Positions 33,692 to 43,007 of a stretch of 64,000 bases of DNA are shown piece by piece (positions within the stretch are counted from its first letter, which is position 1; every line of letters begins with the position of its first letter). The notes beneath the pieces were generated by a model that did not search any database, was not told the DNA's origin, and worked only from the letters and a program-made list of their open reading frames with translations. The translations under genes and the position numbers were made by a program. The stretch is from Hallella bergensis DSM 17361 (GTDB lineage Bacteria > Bacteroidota > Bacteroidia > Bacteroidales > Bacteroidaceae): positions 415,370 through 479,369 of the forward strand of contig NZ_GG704780.1 in NCBI RefSeq assembly GCF_000160535.1, written 5' to 3'.

Positions 33692-35159
33692 ATGTCCTCA
33701 CCAAGTTGCGCCCTGCGTCAATGCGCATAAAGATAAACAGTAGGATCGTGAACCCCCACAGTGAGGAGCCCCCATAGCTAAAGAACGGAAGTGGAATTCC
33801 GATCACGGGCGTTAGACCCAGCACCATACCCACATTGATAAACAAATGGAACAGGAATATACTGAGCACACAATAGCCATAGACCCGTCCGAATTTAAAC
33901 GTTTGTCGCTCTGCCAAATGGATTAGTCTGAGAACCAAGGCTAAAAAGAGCAGCAGAACGCCGGCCGAACCCAAGAATCCCTCTTCCTCGCCCACGGTGC
34001 AGAAAATGAAATCCGTGTCTTGTTCCGGCACAAACTTCAGTTTGGTTTGTGTCCCATTGAGAAAACCCTTGCCCCGCAAACCACCCGAGCCGATTGCAAT
34101 CTCGCTCTGATGCACATTATATCCCGCCCCGGCAAGATCTTCTTCCAGTCCCAACAGCACGTTGATGCGAACCCGTTGGTGAGGTTTCATCACATCGTTA
34201 AGCACATAGTCGGCACTGTAGAAAAAAACAATGGAACCCACCGCGAACAATGCAATGAGCAGATAGTTGGACAAGCGGGTGGCCAAACTCTGGAACAACA
34301 GGTAGACGATGACCAAAAAACTGATGACCAGCTGCACCCAAACCACATCGAAAGGTATCACAAATTTGGCAAACAACAGGGCCAATAGGGTCACACCAAG
34401 ACAAAACAAGCTCATCCCCAGAGCCTTCCCTTTTTCGTGACAATACAAATAAATCATACCCGAGGTGAAGAGCTGCACCAACAACAACACCACAAATTTG
34501 CCCAGCGACGTCGGCGTTTCCCATAGCAAATCGGGTTCGTATTTGATTCCCACCACGAAATACACCACCATTGCCACTCCGGTGAACAAGATGCTACCCG
34601 GCATCCCCTCGCGATAAAACATCAGGAAGAACGACAGGTAAACCAAGGCGGATCCCGTTTCCTTCTGCCCGACAATCAGCAACATGGGCAGGAGAACCAC
34701 ACCCAATGCTGCTGCGAAGTGCTTCCATTGGTGTATGTTATAGCCGTATGTACTCATCAGTTTAGCCAAGGCCAAGGCCGTGGCAAACTTGGCAAACTCG
34801 GCCGGCTGCAGTCTCATGGGGCCGAGCACGAGCCACGACCGCGACCCCTTGATCTCGTGCGGGTTAAAGATTGTGACAAAGAGTAGCAAGACAAGAACCC
34901 CATAGATCACATACGCAAAGGTATCGAAGTATCGATCGTCGAGCATCAGCAATACGAAGCCCAGCACGAGCGACGTGCCAATCCACACAATCTGCATGCC
35001 GGAACGTGAGTCGAGCGTGAAGATGTCGGTATCGCCATACGTATAACTCGCACCGCAGACACTGATCCAGCCAAATACGAGCAATGCCAGATAAATGCCT
35101 ATTGTCCACCAATCAAGGTTGCGGAAGATGCTGTGTTGCCTATCTGTTGCTTGAGCCAT
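33690..35159 (-). CDS. rodA: Rod-shape peptidoglycan glycosyltransferase RodA
   Basis: A SEDS-family glycosyltransferase that polymerises lipid II for sidewall growth together with PBP2. The 489-residue protein has about ten to twelve membrane helices and is longer than in Proteobacteria, as usual for Bacteroidota. Visible motifs are GSRSWLVLGPMRLQPAEFAKFATALALAKL, the conserved Asp region VRINVLLGLEEDLAGAGYNVHQSEIAIGSGGLRGKG, and PEQDTDFIFCTVGEEEGFLG with TPVIGIPLPFFSYGGSS near the end. Its start overlaps mrdA by 20 bp, so the two are probably co-translated. It is the last gene of the operon. Confidence 0.96.
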   Translation of the reverse strand: MAQATDRQHSIFRNLDWWTIGIYLALLVFGWISVCGASYTYGDTDIFTLDSRSGMQIVWIGTSLVLGFVLLMLDDRYFDTFAYVIYGVLVLLLFVTIFNPHEIKGSRSWLVLGPMRLQPAEFAKFATALALAKLMSTYGYNIHQWKHFAAALGVVLLPMLLIVGQKETGSALVYLSFFLMFYREGMPGSILFTGVAMVVYFVVGIKYEPDLLWETPTSLGKFVVLLLVQLFTSGMIYLYCHEKGKALGMSLFCLGVTLLALLFAKFVIPFDVVWVQLVISFLVIVYLLFQSLATRLSNYLLIALFAVGSIVFFYSADYVLNDVMKPHQRVRINVLLGLEEDLAGAGYNVHQSEIAIGSGGLRGKGFLNGTQTKLKFVPEQDTDFIFCTVGEEEGFLGSAGVLLLFLALVLRLIHLAERQTFKFGRVYGYCVLSIFLFHLFINVGMVLGLTPVIGIPLPFFSYGGSSLWGFTILLFIFMRIDAGRNLVRT

Positions 35160-36990
35160 ATCCTATTCTCCGTTTCTGTAATACGGCAGCCTCCCGCTCG
35201 CGTTCAGGGGAGAGCTTGCCATTTAAATATTGTTCCATGAGCACTCCGGCAATTGGCACGGCAAAATCAGCTCCGAAACCGCCATTTTCAACATACACAG
35301 CTATGGCTATCCTCGGATTCGACATCGGAGCAAACCCCATGAACACGGAGTGGTCGTGTCCCCGGTTCTGTGCCGTACCGGTTTTGCCACAGATCTCAAA
35401 AGGTAAGTTGCGCAAATGCCGGCATGTTCCACCCAGCACCGACGACCGCATGCCGGCCACGGTCAAGTCATAAGCCCGACGATTGGCACGGGTGTAGTGA
35501 CGACGCGTAAAGGTCGTGTCGAGCGGTTCACCATGCACCTCCTTCACCACGTGCGGCACGTAGTAATATCCGCGATTAGCTATCGTGGCACCCAGATTGG
35601 CAATCTGCAGGGGTGTCAGGTTCACCTCACCCTGCCCTATCGAAATACTGATGACCGTCAGCCCATTCCACGATCGCTTGTAGGCTTTGTCATAAAACTC
35701 CGCATTGGGAATCAGTCCCCGCTTCTCGCCAGGAAGGTCGATGCCCAGCTTATAGCCAAACCCCATGCTCACCATATAGTCACGCCACATGTTCATGGCT
35801 TCCTGCACATTCCTGTATTTCCGCCGGTTGCCGATCATCCGGTAGAGTCCCCAGCAGAAAAAGGCGTTGCACGAGGTGCTGATTGCCGGAACGATGGACA
35901 GTGGAGAGGCATGTCCGTGACATCCCACATGGAGTCCACGGTAGGAGAATCCATGATGACAAGGATACTGGGTGTGGCTGTTGATGACTCCCTCGGTCAG
36001 GAAAGTGAGTCCTTGTGAGGTCTTGAAAGTTGAACCGGGAGGATATTGTCCCATGATGGCACGGTTGAGCAGGGGTTTCCACGGGTCTCTGGCCAAAACA
36101 CGATGCACCTTGCCTCGCTTCTTTCCTTCGAGCAGACGGGGATCGTAACTGGGCGAAGACACCAAGCAGAGCACCTGTCCTGTCTGAGGGTCAATGGCCG
36201 CAATCGCCCCTATTTTTCCCTCAAGCAGGCGTTCTCCGAGCGCCTGGAGGTTGATATCGATGCCCAAAGTGAGGTCTTTTCCTGCACTAGGACTCCGGTC
36301 ATACTCCCCATCCTTATATTTCCCCTGAATCCGACCGTGCGCATCTCGAAGCAACACCTGCACCCCCTTCTCTCCCCGGAGTTCCTTCTCATAACTGCGC
36401 TCCACGCCGGTTTTTCCGATATAGTCGCCAAGCTGATAATAGTCGTCGTCATCAATATCACCTTGCGATACCTCCGCCACATCACCCAATACATGCGCCG
36501 CATTTGGATATTCGTATTTCCGAATACTGCGTTTCTGCACATAAAATCCCGGAAAACGATACATCTTCTCCTGGAAAGCACTAAAATCCTTGTCGTCAAC
36601 CTGTGTCAAGAACAGTTGCTGGGTAAAGCGGGAATAACCGGGGTTCTTGTTCCGGTCCTTGATATCGTTCATGCGCTGAACGAAAAACTCCTTCGTGATG
36701 CCTAAGGTACGACAGAAATCAGTCGTGTCGAGTGTTCCTTTTTCCTCGTTCATCACCACCATAATATCGTAAGATGGCTGGTTGTAGACCAGCAGTTTCC
36801 CGTTCCGGTCTCGTATGATACCACGCGAGGGATATTCCACTTTCTTCAGGAAAGCATTCGAGTCGGCACTTTTGCGGTAGTCGTCACTGAGAAGCTGGAG
36901 CGTGAACAGACGGATGATGTACACTGTCACGATAACAATGGCAGCACCACCAATCACGAGCTTCCTGCTTTCAAGGTCAAAATCCTTCAT
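35140..36990 (-). CDS. mrdA: Penicillin-binding protein 2 (transpeptidase)
   Basis: A class B penicillin-binding protein that cross-links sidewall peptidoglycan with RodA. The 616-residue protein has one N-terminal membrane anchor (LVIGGAAIVIVTVYIIRLFTL, about 11-31), a dimerisation/pedestal domain beginning YPSRGIIRDRNGKLL, and the transpeptidase domain. The active serine is in GSTFKT (S320, K323), with STSCN and KTGTAQ as the second and third motifs. It starts directly after mreD (the two genes abut) and overlaps rodA by 20 bp. It lies in the purH-mreBCD-mrdA-rodA unit. Confidence 0.97.
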   Translation of the reverse strand: MKDFDLESRKLVIGGAAIVIVTVYIIRLFTLQLLSDDYRKSADSNAFLKKVEYPSRGIIRDRNGKLLVYNQPSYDIMVVMNEEKGTLDTTDFCRTLGITKEFFVQRMNDIKDRNKNPGYSRFTQQLFLTQVDDKDFSAFQEKMYRFPGFYVQKRSIRKYEYPNAAHVLGDVAEVSQGDIDDDDYYQLGDYIGKTGVERSYEKELRGEKGVQVLLRDAHGRIQGKYKDGEYDRSPSAGKDLTLGIDINLQALGERLLEGKIGAIAAIDPQTGQVLCLVSSPSYDPRLLEGKKRGKVHRVLARDPWKPLLNRAIMGQYPPGSTFKTSQGLTFLTEGVINSHTQYPCHHGFSYRGLHVGCHGHASPLSIVPAISTSCNAFFCWGLYRMIGNRRKYRNVQEAMNMWRDYMVSMGFGYKLGIDLPGEKRGLIPNAEFYDKAYKRSWNGLTVISISIGQGEVNLTPLQIANLGATIANRGYYYVPHVVKEVHGEPLDTTFTRRHYTRANRRAYDLTVAGMRSSVLGGTCRHLRNLPFEICGKTGTAQNRGHDHSVFMGFAPMSNPRIAIAVYVENGGFGADFAVPIAGVLMEQYLNGKLSPEREREAAVLQKRRIGYGSSNR

Positions 36991-37491
36991 TTAATCCTTT
37001 CTCAGGTTTTCCACCACTATTATAAGTACAACTGACAGTACCAAACTCCCCAGAATACTCATTCCCCAATGTGCCCAGTTGAAGAAATTGAAGGTCTCTA
37101 TCGTAAAAAACAACAGGCAGTAGGTCAGGGTCATTAGAAAAGCATAACCAAGATATCCCGAAAATGTGAGGGTGCGAATGCTTGGTCGCAAGTCTTCATC
37201 ACTGTCTCGCTGAACAAAGATCTCGAGCATATAAGGTTGCAGAAATGCCACCATCGTCATCGAAGCCGCCGCAACACCCGGAGTATTTGAAAACACATCC
37301 ACGCCGAGTCCCATCAGGAAACTCCAGACCATCGCTCCCCATCTGGGATAGTTGCGCCTGAAACTCAAGACAAAGTAGATGTAGAGCAGTGGCGTGGCGA
37401 CATGAAACAGATGTATATGGTTCAACACCAGCACCTGAGCCAGCAACAGCACGACAAAGAGCAAAAGGCGATATAGGAAATTAATGTTCAT
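36991..37491 (-). CDS. mreD: Rod shape-determining protein MreD
   Basis: A small integral membrane part of the elongasome that links MreB and MreC with PBP2/RodA. The 166-residue protein has five to six predicted helices (FLYRLLLFVVLLLAQVLVLN first). Sequence conservation in MreD is low; the call rests on its membrane pattern, size and position between mreC (2 bp) and mrdA (0 bp). The segment WGAMVWSFLMGLGVDVFSNTPGVAAASMTM fits the Bacteroidota family. Confidence 0.9.
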   Translation of the reverse strand: MNINFLYRLLLFVVLLLAQVLVLNHIHLFHVATPLLYIYFVLSFRRNYPRWGAMVWSFLMGLGVDVFSNTPGVAAASMTMVAFLQPYMLEIFVQRDSDEDLRPSIRTLTFSGYLGYAFLMTLTYCLLFFTIETFNFFNWAHWGMSILGSLVLSVVLIIVVENLRKD

Positions 37492-37493
37492 AG

Positions 37494-38360
37494 CTATCTC
37501 ACCTCCTCAATTTTCAATGAATCCTGAGCCGCGCGCAAGACATCCAATCGTTCCTGCATCGGCTTATTGTCGATCACACATACATCGCGCAACCGCGAAA
37601 AGTCGGTGGCAAGTTCTACCTGTAAGCGATAGGAAAGTCCATCGGGGGAATTGTAAACGTGCAGAATCTTGCCCACGGAGATGCCCGGCGGAAACACCGA
37701 CGAATAGCCACTCGTCTCCACCCATTCGTAGAGTTTGAAATGGGCGTGTCGGGGCACATCGTCCACGAAGGCAAGTTTGTTGTCTCCTCCCGTCCAGTTC
37801 AGATAGCCAAAGTAGCTGCGACCCCGTATCTGGCAACTGATGTTGGATCGGGAATTCAACACGGGAATCACCACCGAATAGTGTGTCGCGGCCAGATAGA
37901 CAATGCCTACCACACCAGTTCCGCAGACCACACCCATATCCCGGTCCACACCATCGGCCGTCCCCTTGTCTATGGTAATCAGGTTGTCGGGACTGTTGAG
38001 CCTGTTGCTCACCACCTTGGCAGGTATCAGGTTATAGTGCTTCAAAGACTCCGACTGGGCCTTGCGCATCCACGTGCTGTCCTTGGTGGCCTCGGTGAGT
38101 TTGGCCGCGAGGTCGTTCATCTGCTGCTCGAGATAGAGATTGCGCTGCATCAGATCCTGGTTGACCTTCGCCATCGAGAAAAACGACTCGACCTCCGCCT
38201 TCCATGCCAACAGGCTGCCCGAAACATAATTGGCCGACGTGAACCATACACTGCCCTGATAACTGTTGTACTGAAACAGCAATACCATGCTGATCACCTC
38301 CAGCAACAGCAAGACAAACCAGTGATTGTATTTGGCAAGAAAGTTTAACAGGTTGCGCAT
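37494..38360 (-). CDS. mreC: Rod shape-determining protein MreC
   Basis: A periplasmic scaffold of the elongasome that activates PBP2. The 288-residue protein has an N-terminal membrane anchor (WFVLLLLEVISMVLLFQY), a coiled coil (about 64-95) and then the beta-barrel domains with IPAKVVSNRLNSPDNLITIDKGTADGVDRDMGV and GVVGIVYLAATHYSVVIPVLNSRSNISCQ. VETSGYSSVFPPGISVGKI follows near the C-terminus. It lies 2 bp before mreD. A 142-bp gap with a hairpin separates it from mreB. Confidence 0.95.
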   Translation of the reverse strand: MRNLLNFLAKYNHWFVLLLLEVISMVLLFQYNSYQGSVWFTSANYVSGSLLAWKAEVESFFSMAKVNQDLMQRNLYLEQQMNDLAAKLTEATKDSTWMRKAQSESLKHYNLIPAKVVSNRLNSPDNLITIDKGTADGVDRDMGVVCGTGVVGIVYLAATHYSVVIPVLNSRSNISCQIRGRSYFGYLNWTGGDNKLAFVDDVPRHAHFKLYEWVETSGYSSVFPPGISVGKILHVYNSPDGLSYRLQVELATDFSRLRDVCVIDNKPMQERLDVLRAAQDSLKIEEVR

Positions 38361-38425
38361 GTCGTGAAATCTAAAACCTACCTAAATTTTGAACCTTGAC
38401 TCTGGGATCTGAACTTCATGACATC

Positions 38426-38454
38426 CCGGCGATGCTGCATACTGCATCAGCCGG
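38426..38454 (-). promoter_or_regulatory. Hairpin in the mreB-mreC gap
   Basis: CCGGC-GATGC (38426-38435) pairs with GCATC-A-GCCGG (38444-38454), two 5-bp stems with one bulge. There is no U-tract on either side. It may be an mRNA processing or partial-attenuation site that sets mreB above mreCD. A 9-bp inverted repeat (GAACCTTGA/TCAAGGTTC) also flanks it. Confidence 0.4.
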
Positions 38455-38501
38455 ATATCATCAAGTCCAAACCCTGTGCTCAAGGTTCAAGGCTGGAAAG
38501 T

Positions 38502-39524
38502 TTATCGCATGAGGAAAGAGAATCGGCCTACATTTTTCAATGCAACACCGGCTCCCTTGGCCACACTGTGCAAGGGATCCTCCGCAATGTGGAACGGGAT
38601 GTTGATTTTGTCTCTCAATCGCCTGTCGAGACCACGGAGCAGGGCGCCCCCACCCGACAGGTAGATGCCGTTTTTCACAATATCGGCATACAGCTCCGGA
38701 GGAGTGGACTCCAAAGCCGAGAGCACCGCATTCTCAATCTTGGCCACTGTCTTGTCCAGACAGTGAGCAATCTCCTGGTAGCAGACGGGCACCTCCATGG
38801 GCAGTGCCGTAATGCGGTTAGGCCCATGAACGATATAGTCCTCAGGAGCCTCGTCGCCAAGGTCGGTGAGTGCAGATCCCACGTGAATCTTGATTCGCTC
38901 GGCCATACGCTCCGAAACCTTCACGTTGTGCTGGCGGCTCATGTATTCCTGAATATCAGCAGTCAAATCGTCGCCGGCAACGCGAATGGAGTTGTTACTC
39001 ACAATGCCGCCAAGAGAAATGACAGCAATCTCGGTAGACCCGCCCCCGATATCGACAATCATGTTGCCCTCGGGTGCCTCAACATCAATACCGATACCAA
39101 TGGCGGCTGCCATCGGCTCGAAAATCAAATACACGTCGCGCCCGTCGGCATGCTCGGCCGAGTCTCTCACGGCACGCAGTTCAACCTCGGTTGACCCCGA
39201 GGGCACGCCAATCACCATGCGCAACGACGGTGAGAACAGGCGCGAACCCGTGTGTACCATCTTGATAAGTCCACGCATCATCTGCTCACAGGCCGTAAAG
39301 TCGGCTATCACACCGTCGCGTAGCGGACGGATGGTGCGGATATTGTCATGCGTCTTCTCATACATCATTTTGGCAGCATCGCCCACAGCAATCATCTTGT
39401 CGGTGCGACGATCCAAAGCCACCACCGAAGGCTCGTCGACAACAACCTTGTCATCACTGATGATGATCGTGTTGGCCGTGCCCAGGTCCATGGCTATTTC
39501 CTGTATAAACGAAAAAAATCCCAT
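38502..39524 (-). CDS. mreB: Rod shape-determining protein MreB (actin-like)
   Basis: A bacterial actin that forms membrane-bound filaments guiding sidewall synthesis. The 340-residue protein has the actin-fold motifs MDLGTANTIII (phosphate 1), MIVDIGGGSTEIAVISLGGIV (phosphate 2) and GIYLSGGGALLRGLDRRL (adenosine), and the conserved RPLRDGVIADFTACEQMM. An N-terminal hydrophobic stretch (MGFFSFIQEI) suits membrane attachment. Length is normal. It is the second gene of the purH-mreBCD-mrdA-rodA unit, 193 bp after purH. Confidence 0.98.
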   Translation of the reverse strand: MGFFSFIQEIAMDLGTANTIIISDDKVVVDEPSVVALDRRTDKMIAVGDAAKMMYEKTHDNIRTIRPLRDGVIADFTACEQMMRGLIKMVHTGSRLFSPSLRMVIGVPSGSTEVELRAVRDSAEHADGRDVYLIFEPMAAAIGIGIDVEAPEGNMIVDIGGGSTEIAVISLGGIVSNNSIRVAGDDLTADIQEYMSRQHNVKVSERMAERIKIHVGSALTDLGDEAPEDYIVHGPNRITALPMEVPVCYQEIAHCLDKTVAKIENAVLSALESTPPELYADIVKNGIYLSGGGALLRGLDRRLRDKINIPFHIAEDPLHSVAKGAGVALKNVGRFSFLMR

Positions 39525-39717
39525 TGTTCGAAATAATTGGTCTGCAGGTTTTCACACGCTGTGTCAACACATGACAGCGGTCAAGTCGTGCAGCCCTTGA
39601 ATGAATAATTTGTTTTATAACACGCTGTGTTTTGTCTCAGGCAAACCGGTGCAGGCTCGGCGTGGAGCAAAGCTTTCTTCATCGAGCCTGTCCCCGTTTC
39701 CCAAGCCTCAAGTCTGC

Positions 39718-40314
39718 TTACTTCTTGCAAAACCAGTTGTGAATGGCCGTGTCGTAATGGCTGCTCACGCCAAAGGCACGCTCGGCAAACATTCTACGGT
39801 CGGAGAGTTCTGTCTTGGCACCGTTCTTCTTGAGCAGGTCAAGCAGCACGTCATATTCTGCCTTGCTGGGCACAATCACCACATCCTTGAAGTTCTTGGC
39901 ACCGGCACGGATCAGCGAGATGCCGCCGATGTCAATCTTCTCGATAATGTCCTGCTCTGCGGCACCACTCGCCACCGTCTGTTCAAAGGGATAGAGATCC
40001 ACGATGACCAAATCGATGGACGGAATGTCGTATTCCTTCATTTGCTCCTGGTCGCCCTTGTTGTCGCGGCGAGCAAGAATCCCGCCAAACACCTTGGGAT
40101 GCAGCGTCTTCACCCTCCCCCCGAGAATCGAGGGATAGGTTGTCACTTCTTCTACTTTCCGGCATTTATAGCCCAAACCCTCGATAAATGTTTGTGTGCC
40201 ACCGGTGCTCAGGAACTGCACACCCTCCTGGTTCAGTGCTGCCAGCAGCTCCTCCAAACCGTCCTTGTGGAATACGGATATCAGTGCAGTCTTAATTTCT
40301 TTTGTTTCAGACAT
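39718..40314 (-). CDS. purH: IMP cyclohydrolase domain of PurH (monofunctional; AICAR transformylase half absent)
   Basis: Closes the purine ring by converting FAICAR to IMP. From ATG 40314 it is 198 residues; a GTG three codons upstream is less likely. The MGS-like fold is clear: TALISVFHKDGLEELLAAL, FLSTGGTQTFIE, YPSILGGRVKTLHPKVFGGILARRD, DLVIVDLYPFEQTV and EKIDIGGISLIRAGAKNF. The frame stops with TAA right after VSSHYDTAIHNWF, where bifunctional PurH (about 500 residues) would continue into AICAR transformylase. No trace of that domain remains in the 193 bp before mreB. The transformylase must be encoded elsewhere, or be missing. Confidence 0.9.
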   Translation of the reverse strand: MSETKEIKTALISVFHKDGLEELLAALNQEGVQFLSTGGTQTFIEGLGYKCRKVEEVTTYPSILGGRVKTLHPKVFGGILARRDNKGDQEQMKEYDIPSIDLVIVDLYPFEQTVASGAAEQDIIEKIDIGGISLIRAGAKNFKDVVIVPSKAEYDVLLDLLKKNGAKTELSDRRMFAERAFGVSSHYDTAIHNWFCKK

Positions 40315-40359
40315 ATCGTTCACGTACGTTTATATAATTAATAAGTTGCAACTAAAGTG

Positions 40360-40367
40360 CAAAGTTA
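40360..40367 (-). promoter_or_regulatory. -7 promoter box for the purH-mre operon
   Basis: The reverse strand reads TAACTTTG, giving a leader of about 42 nt to the purH ATG. It is the only good box upstream of the whole cell-shape unit. Confidence 0.55.
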
Positions 40368-40420
40368 CTAATTTTTTGACAATGAATGCGATGTTTGCAT
40401 AGAATTTATAGCTAACAGCC

Positions 40421-40552
40421 GTTAAATTGCGATGCGTCAAGCGTGAGTTCAGCATCGTATGACGGCCGATGGGCATCTGTCTCACGGCCGCCGGACACGT
40501 GTATGACGGCCGCCAAACGCACGCACCACGGCCGCCGCACAAAAAATAAAGG
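40421..40552. repeat. 22-bp tandem repeat array, both unit types
   Basis: Six 22-bp units in one phase, starting 40421, 40443, 40465, 40487, 40509 and 40531. The first (GTTAAATTGCGATGCGTCAA plus two bases) is of the type seen at 21.1, 30.4 and 56.4 kb. The others match the type upstream of dnaK (GTATGACGGCCG-like core). It lies between the divergent purH and dcp genes and precedes the dcp promoter. Further TGACGGCC motifs occur at about 40627 and 40679 in the dcp leader. Confidence 0.75.
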
Positions 40553-40557
40553 TTTGC

Positions 40558-40588
40558 TTGGCGCTTTCATCAGTATTTCTTATATTTG
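40558..40588 (+). promoter_or_regulatory. Promoter of dcp
   Basis: TTG at 40558-40560 and TATATTTG at 40581-40588 are 20 bp apart. The leader to the ATG at 40728 is about 135 nt. Confidence 0.6.
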
Positions 40589-40727
40589 CAACGATTTATC
40601 CGTGAACCCTCATCCGGCCTTGACCTGTGACGGCCGGGTTCATGAAGAAAACAGAAGCGTGTCGGAGCCTGTGAACCTGACGGCCATCCGGCAACATGGA
40701 TGATAAAACTTAAACAACTATAAAACA

Positions 40728-42863
40728 ATGAACAGCAACTTGAAGAAAACCCTGCTGAGTGCCACACTGGCCTCAGCCGTGATGATTACGGGCACAGACT
40801 CCGCGTCGGCACAGTCGGGCAACAGCAACCCGCTGCTGCAAAAAAGCACGCTCCCCTATGGTGCGCCCGACTTCAGCAAGATTAAATACGAACACTATCT
40901 GCCAGCCCTTAAGGAGGGCGTCAGGCAGCAAAGGGCTGAAATACAGCGTATCGTGGACAACAAGGAAAAGCCCACCTTTGCCAACACTGTGTTGGCTTTG
41001 GAGCGCACGGGGGTGCTGCTCGACCGCGTGACCAGCGTGTTCTACGGCTTGGTCAGTGCCGACAAGACGCCCGAAATAGCTGCAACAGAGAAGGTAATCA
41101 CCCCGCTGCTGACCGATTTGGAAAACGAGATATCGTTCAATGCCAAGTTGTTCGAACGCGTGAAATATGTCTACGACCACGAATATACGACCCTGCAGGG
41201 GGAGAACAAAAAGCTGCTGGAGGAGACCTATAAAAACTTTGTGCGTTCAGGAGCACTGCTCCCGGCCGACAAGAAAGCCCGCATGGAGCAAATCAACAAG
41301 CGCATCTCTGCCCTTCAGCAAGACTGGGGCAACAGACTTCCCGATGCCACCAACAACGCTGTGGTATGGGTGAACAGCAAGGACGAGTTGGCCGGACTGA
41401 GCGATGCGGACATTGCCCAATGCAGGAAAGATGCCGAGAGTCGCGGCGGCAAGGCTCCCTATTGCATTGTTATCGTGAATACCACCCAGCAGGCCATACT
41501 AACGAATCTCGAAAACCGAGACCTGCGCCGCAGGGTGTTCGAAGCTTCCATACACCGCGCTGACGGCTCTGGAAAGTTCAACACATTCCCAATCGTGGTG
41601 GAAATGGCCAAACTGCGCGCAGAAAAAGGGGAGCTGATGGGCTATAAGGACTTTGCCTCGTATTCCTTGGAGCGCACCATGGCCAAAACCTCGGACAACG
41701 TCTATGCCTTCCTCAAGCAGCTCATCAGTGCCTACAGTCCCAAGGCCGACGCAGAAACACAAGCCATTGAGACCTATGCCCGTAAGACCATGGGCAACAA
41801 CTTTAAGCTGCAGCCCTACGACCGATTCTACTATTCGGCCAAGATGAAGAACGAACAGTTCAACTTCTCGGAAGACGACGTGAAGCCCTACTTCAACATC
41901 GACAGCGTGCTGACCAACGGTGTGTTCTATGCTGCCCACCGCGTTTACGGCCTGTCGTTCAACGAGCGCACCGACATCCCGACCTACCACAAGGACATGA
42001 AGGTCTACGAGGTGTTCGACAAAGATGGCAAGCCCATGGGACTGTTCTATTGCGACTACTTCCGTCGCCCCACCAAGCGCGGCGGAGCATGGATGAGCAC
42101 CTTTGCCAAACAGAGTCACGAGCGCAACCAGTTGCCCGTTATTTATAATGTGTGCAACTATGCCAAGGCTCCCGAAGGACAACCGACCCTCATCACCTGG
42201 GACGAGGTAACCACACTGTTCCACGAGTTCGGTCATGCGCTGCACGGATTCTTGTCTAACTGCCAATACAACTCGCTGAGCGGAACAGCTGTCGCCCGCG
42301 ACTTCGTGGAAATGCCGTCGCAGTTCAATGAGTCGTTCGCCACAATCCCGGAAGTATTCAACAACTTCGCCCGACACACCGAAACAGGTCGCCACATGCC
42401 CGAAGAGCTGAAGAACAAGATGCTCAACTCCATCAACTTCCACTCGGCCTACGCACTGGGCGAGAACTTGGCTGCCACCTGCCTCGACCTGGCTTGGCAT
42501 ACGCTGACCTCCCAAAACATTCCTTCGGCCGACAAGGCGAGCGAGTTTGAGACCCGCGTACTGAAGGAAATCGGACTGCTCAACCGCCAGATTCCGCCCC
42601 GCTATTCCACATCCTATTTCAATCACGTATGGGGAGGGGGCTATGCCGCCGGCTACTACAGCTACCTGTGGACGGAAGTGCTGGCCGACAACATCGCTCA
42701 ATGTTTTGCCAAGCGGGGTGCACTGAAGCCCGAGGTGGGACAGGCCTTCCGCGACATCATTCTGAGCCGGGGCAACACCCGCGACCTGATGAAGAGCTTT
42801 ACTGAGTTCACCGGACTGCAGTCGCCTGATGCTTCTGCCCTGCTCAAGGCTCGCGGACTGTAG
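40728..42863 (+). CDS. dcp: M3-family zinc peptidase (peptidyl-dipeptidase Dcp type)
   Basis: Removes dipeptides from the C-terminus of peptides. The 711-residue protein has an N-terminal signal-like sequence (LLSATLASAVMITGTDSASAQ), so a periplasmic site is likely. The thermolysin-like zinc motif HEFGHALHG (H499, E500, H503) is present, with the downstream metal Glu in FVEMPSQFNESFA. The C-terminal HVWGGGYAAGYYSYLWTEVLADNIAQCF is typical of Dcp. It is transcribed alone. It would further degrade peptides delivered by loci such as 45939-56101. Confidence 0.94.
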   Translation: MNSNLKKTLLSATLASAVMITGTDSASAQSGNSNPLLQKSTLPYGAPDFSKIKYEHYLPALKEGVRQQRAEIQRIVDNKEKPTFANTVLALERTGVLLDRVTSVFYGLVSADKTPEIAATEKVITPLLTDLENEISFNAKLFERVKYVYDHEYTTLQGENKKLLEETYKNFVRSGALLPADKKARMEQINKRISALQQDWGNRLPDATNNAVVWVNSKDELAGLSDADIAQCRKDAESRGGKAPYCIVIVNTTQQAILTNLENRDLRRRVFEASIHRADGSGKFNTFPIVVEMAKLRAEKGELMGYKDFASYSLERTMAKTSDNVYAFLKQLISAYSPKADAETQAIETYARKTMGNNFKLQPYDRFYYSAKMKNEQFNFSEDDVKPYFNIDSVLTNGVFYAAHRVYGLSFNERTDIPTYHKDMKVYEVFDKDGKPMGLFYCDYFRRPTKRGGAWMSTFAKQSHERNQLPVIYNVCNYAKAPEGQPTLITWDEVTTLFHEFGHALHGFLSNCQYNSLSGTAVARDFVEMPSQFNESFATIPEVFNNFARHTETGRHMPEELKNKMLNSINFHSAYALGENLAATCLDLAWHTLTSQNIPSADKASEFETRVLKEIGLLNRQIPPRYSTSYFNHVWGGGYAAGYYSYLWTEVLADNIAQCFAKRGALKPEVGQAFRDIILSRGNTRDLMKSFTEFTGLQSPDASALLKARGL

Positions 42864-43007
42864 CCCGCATCAATAAATACAACGCCACCCTGAAGTCGAA
42901 TCACACTGAAAAATGCCGGCACACACGACAACTTTTTCAGATTGTGAAGTGCAGGACCTTTTATAAATTGGGCGAGCACAGTATGAAAGATCTTAAATTT
43001 ACACATC

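Noticed and set aside
41499..42701. A 400-codon reverse frame inside dcp
   Set aside because: Valine- and glycine-rich shadow with no family features; dcp on the forward strand has the complete zinc motif.
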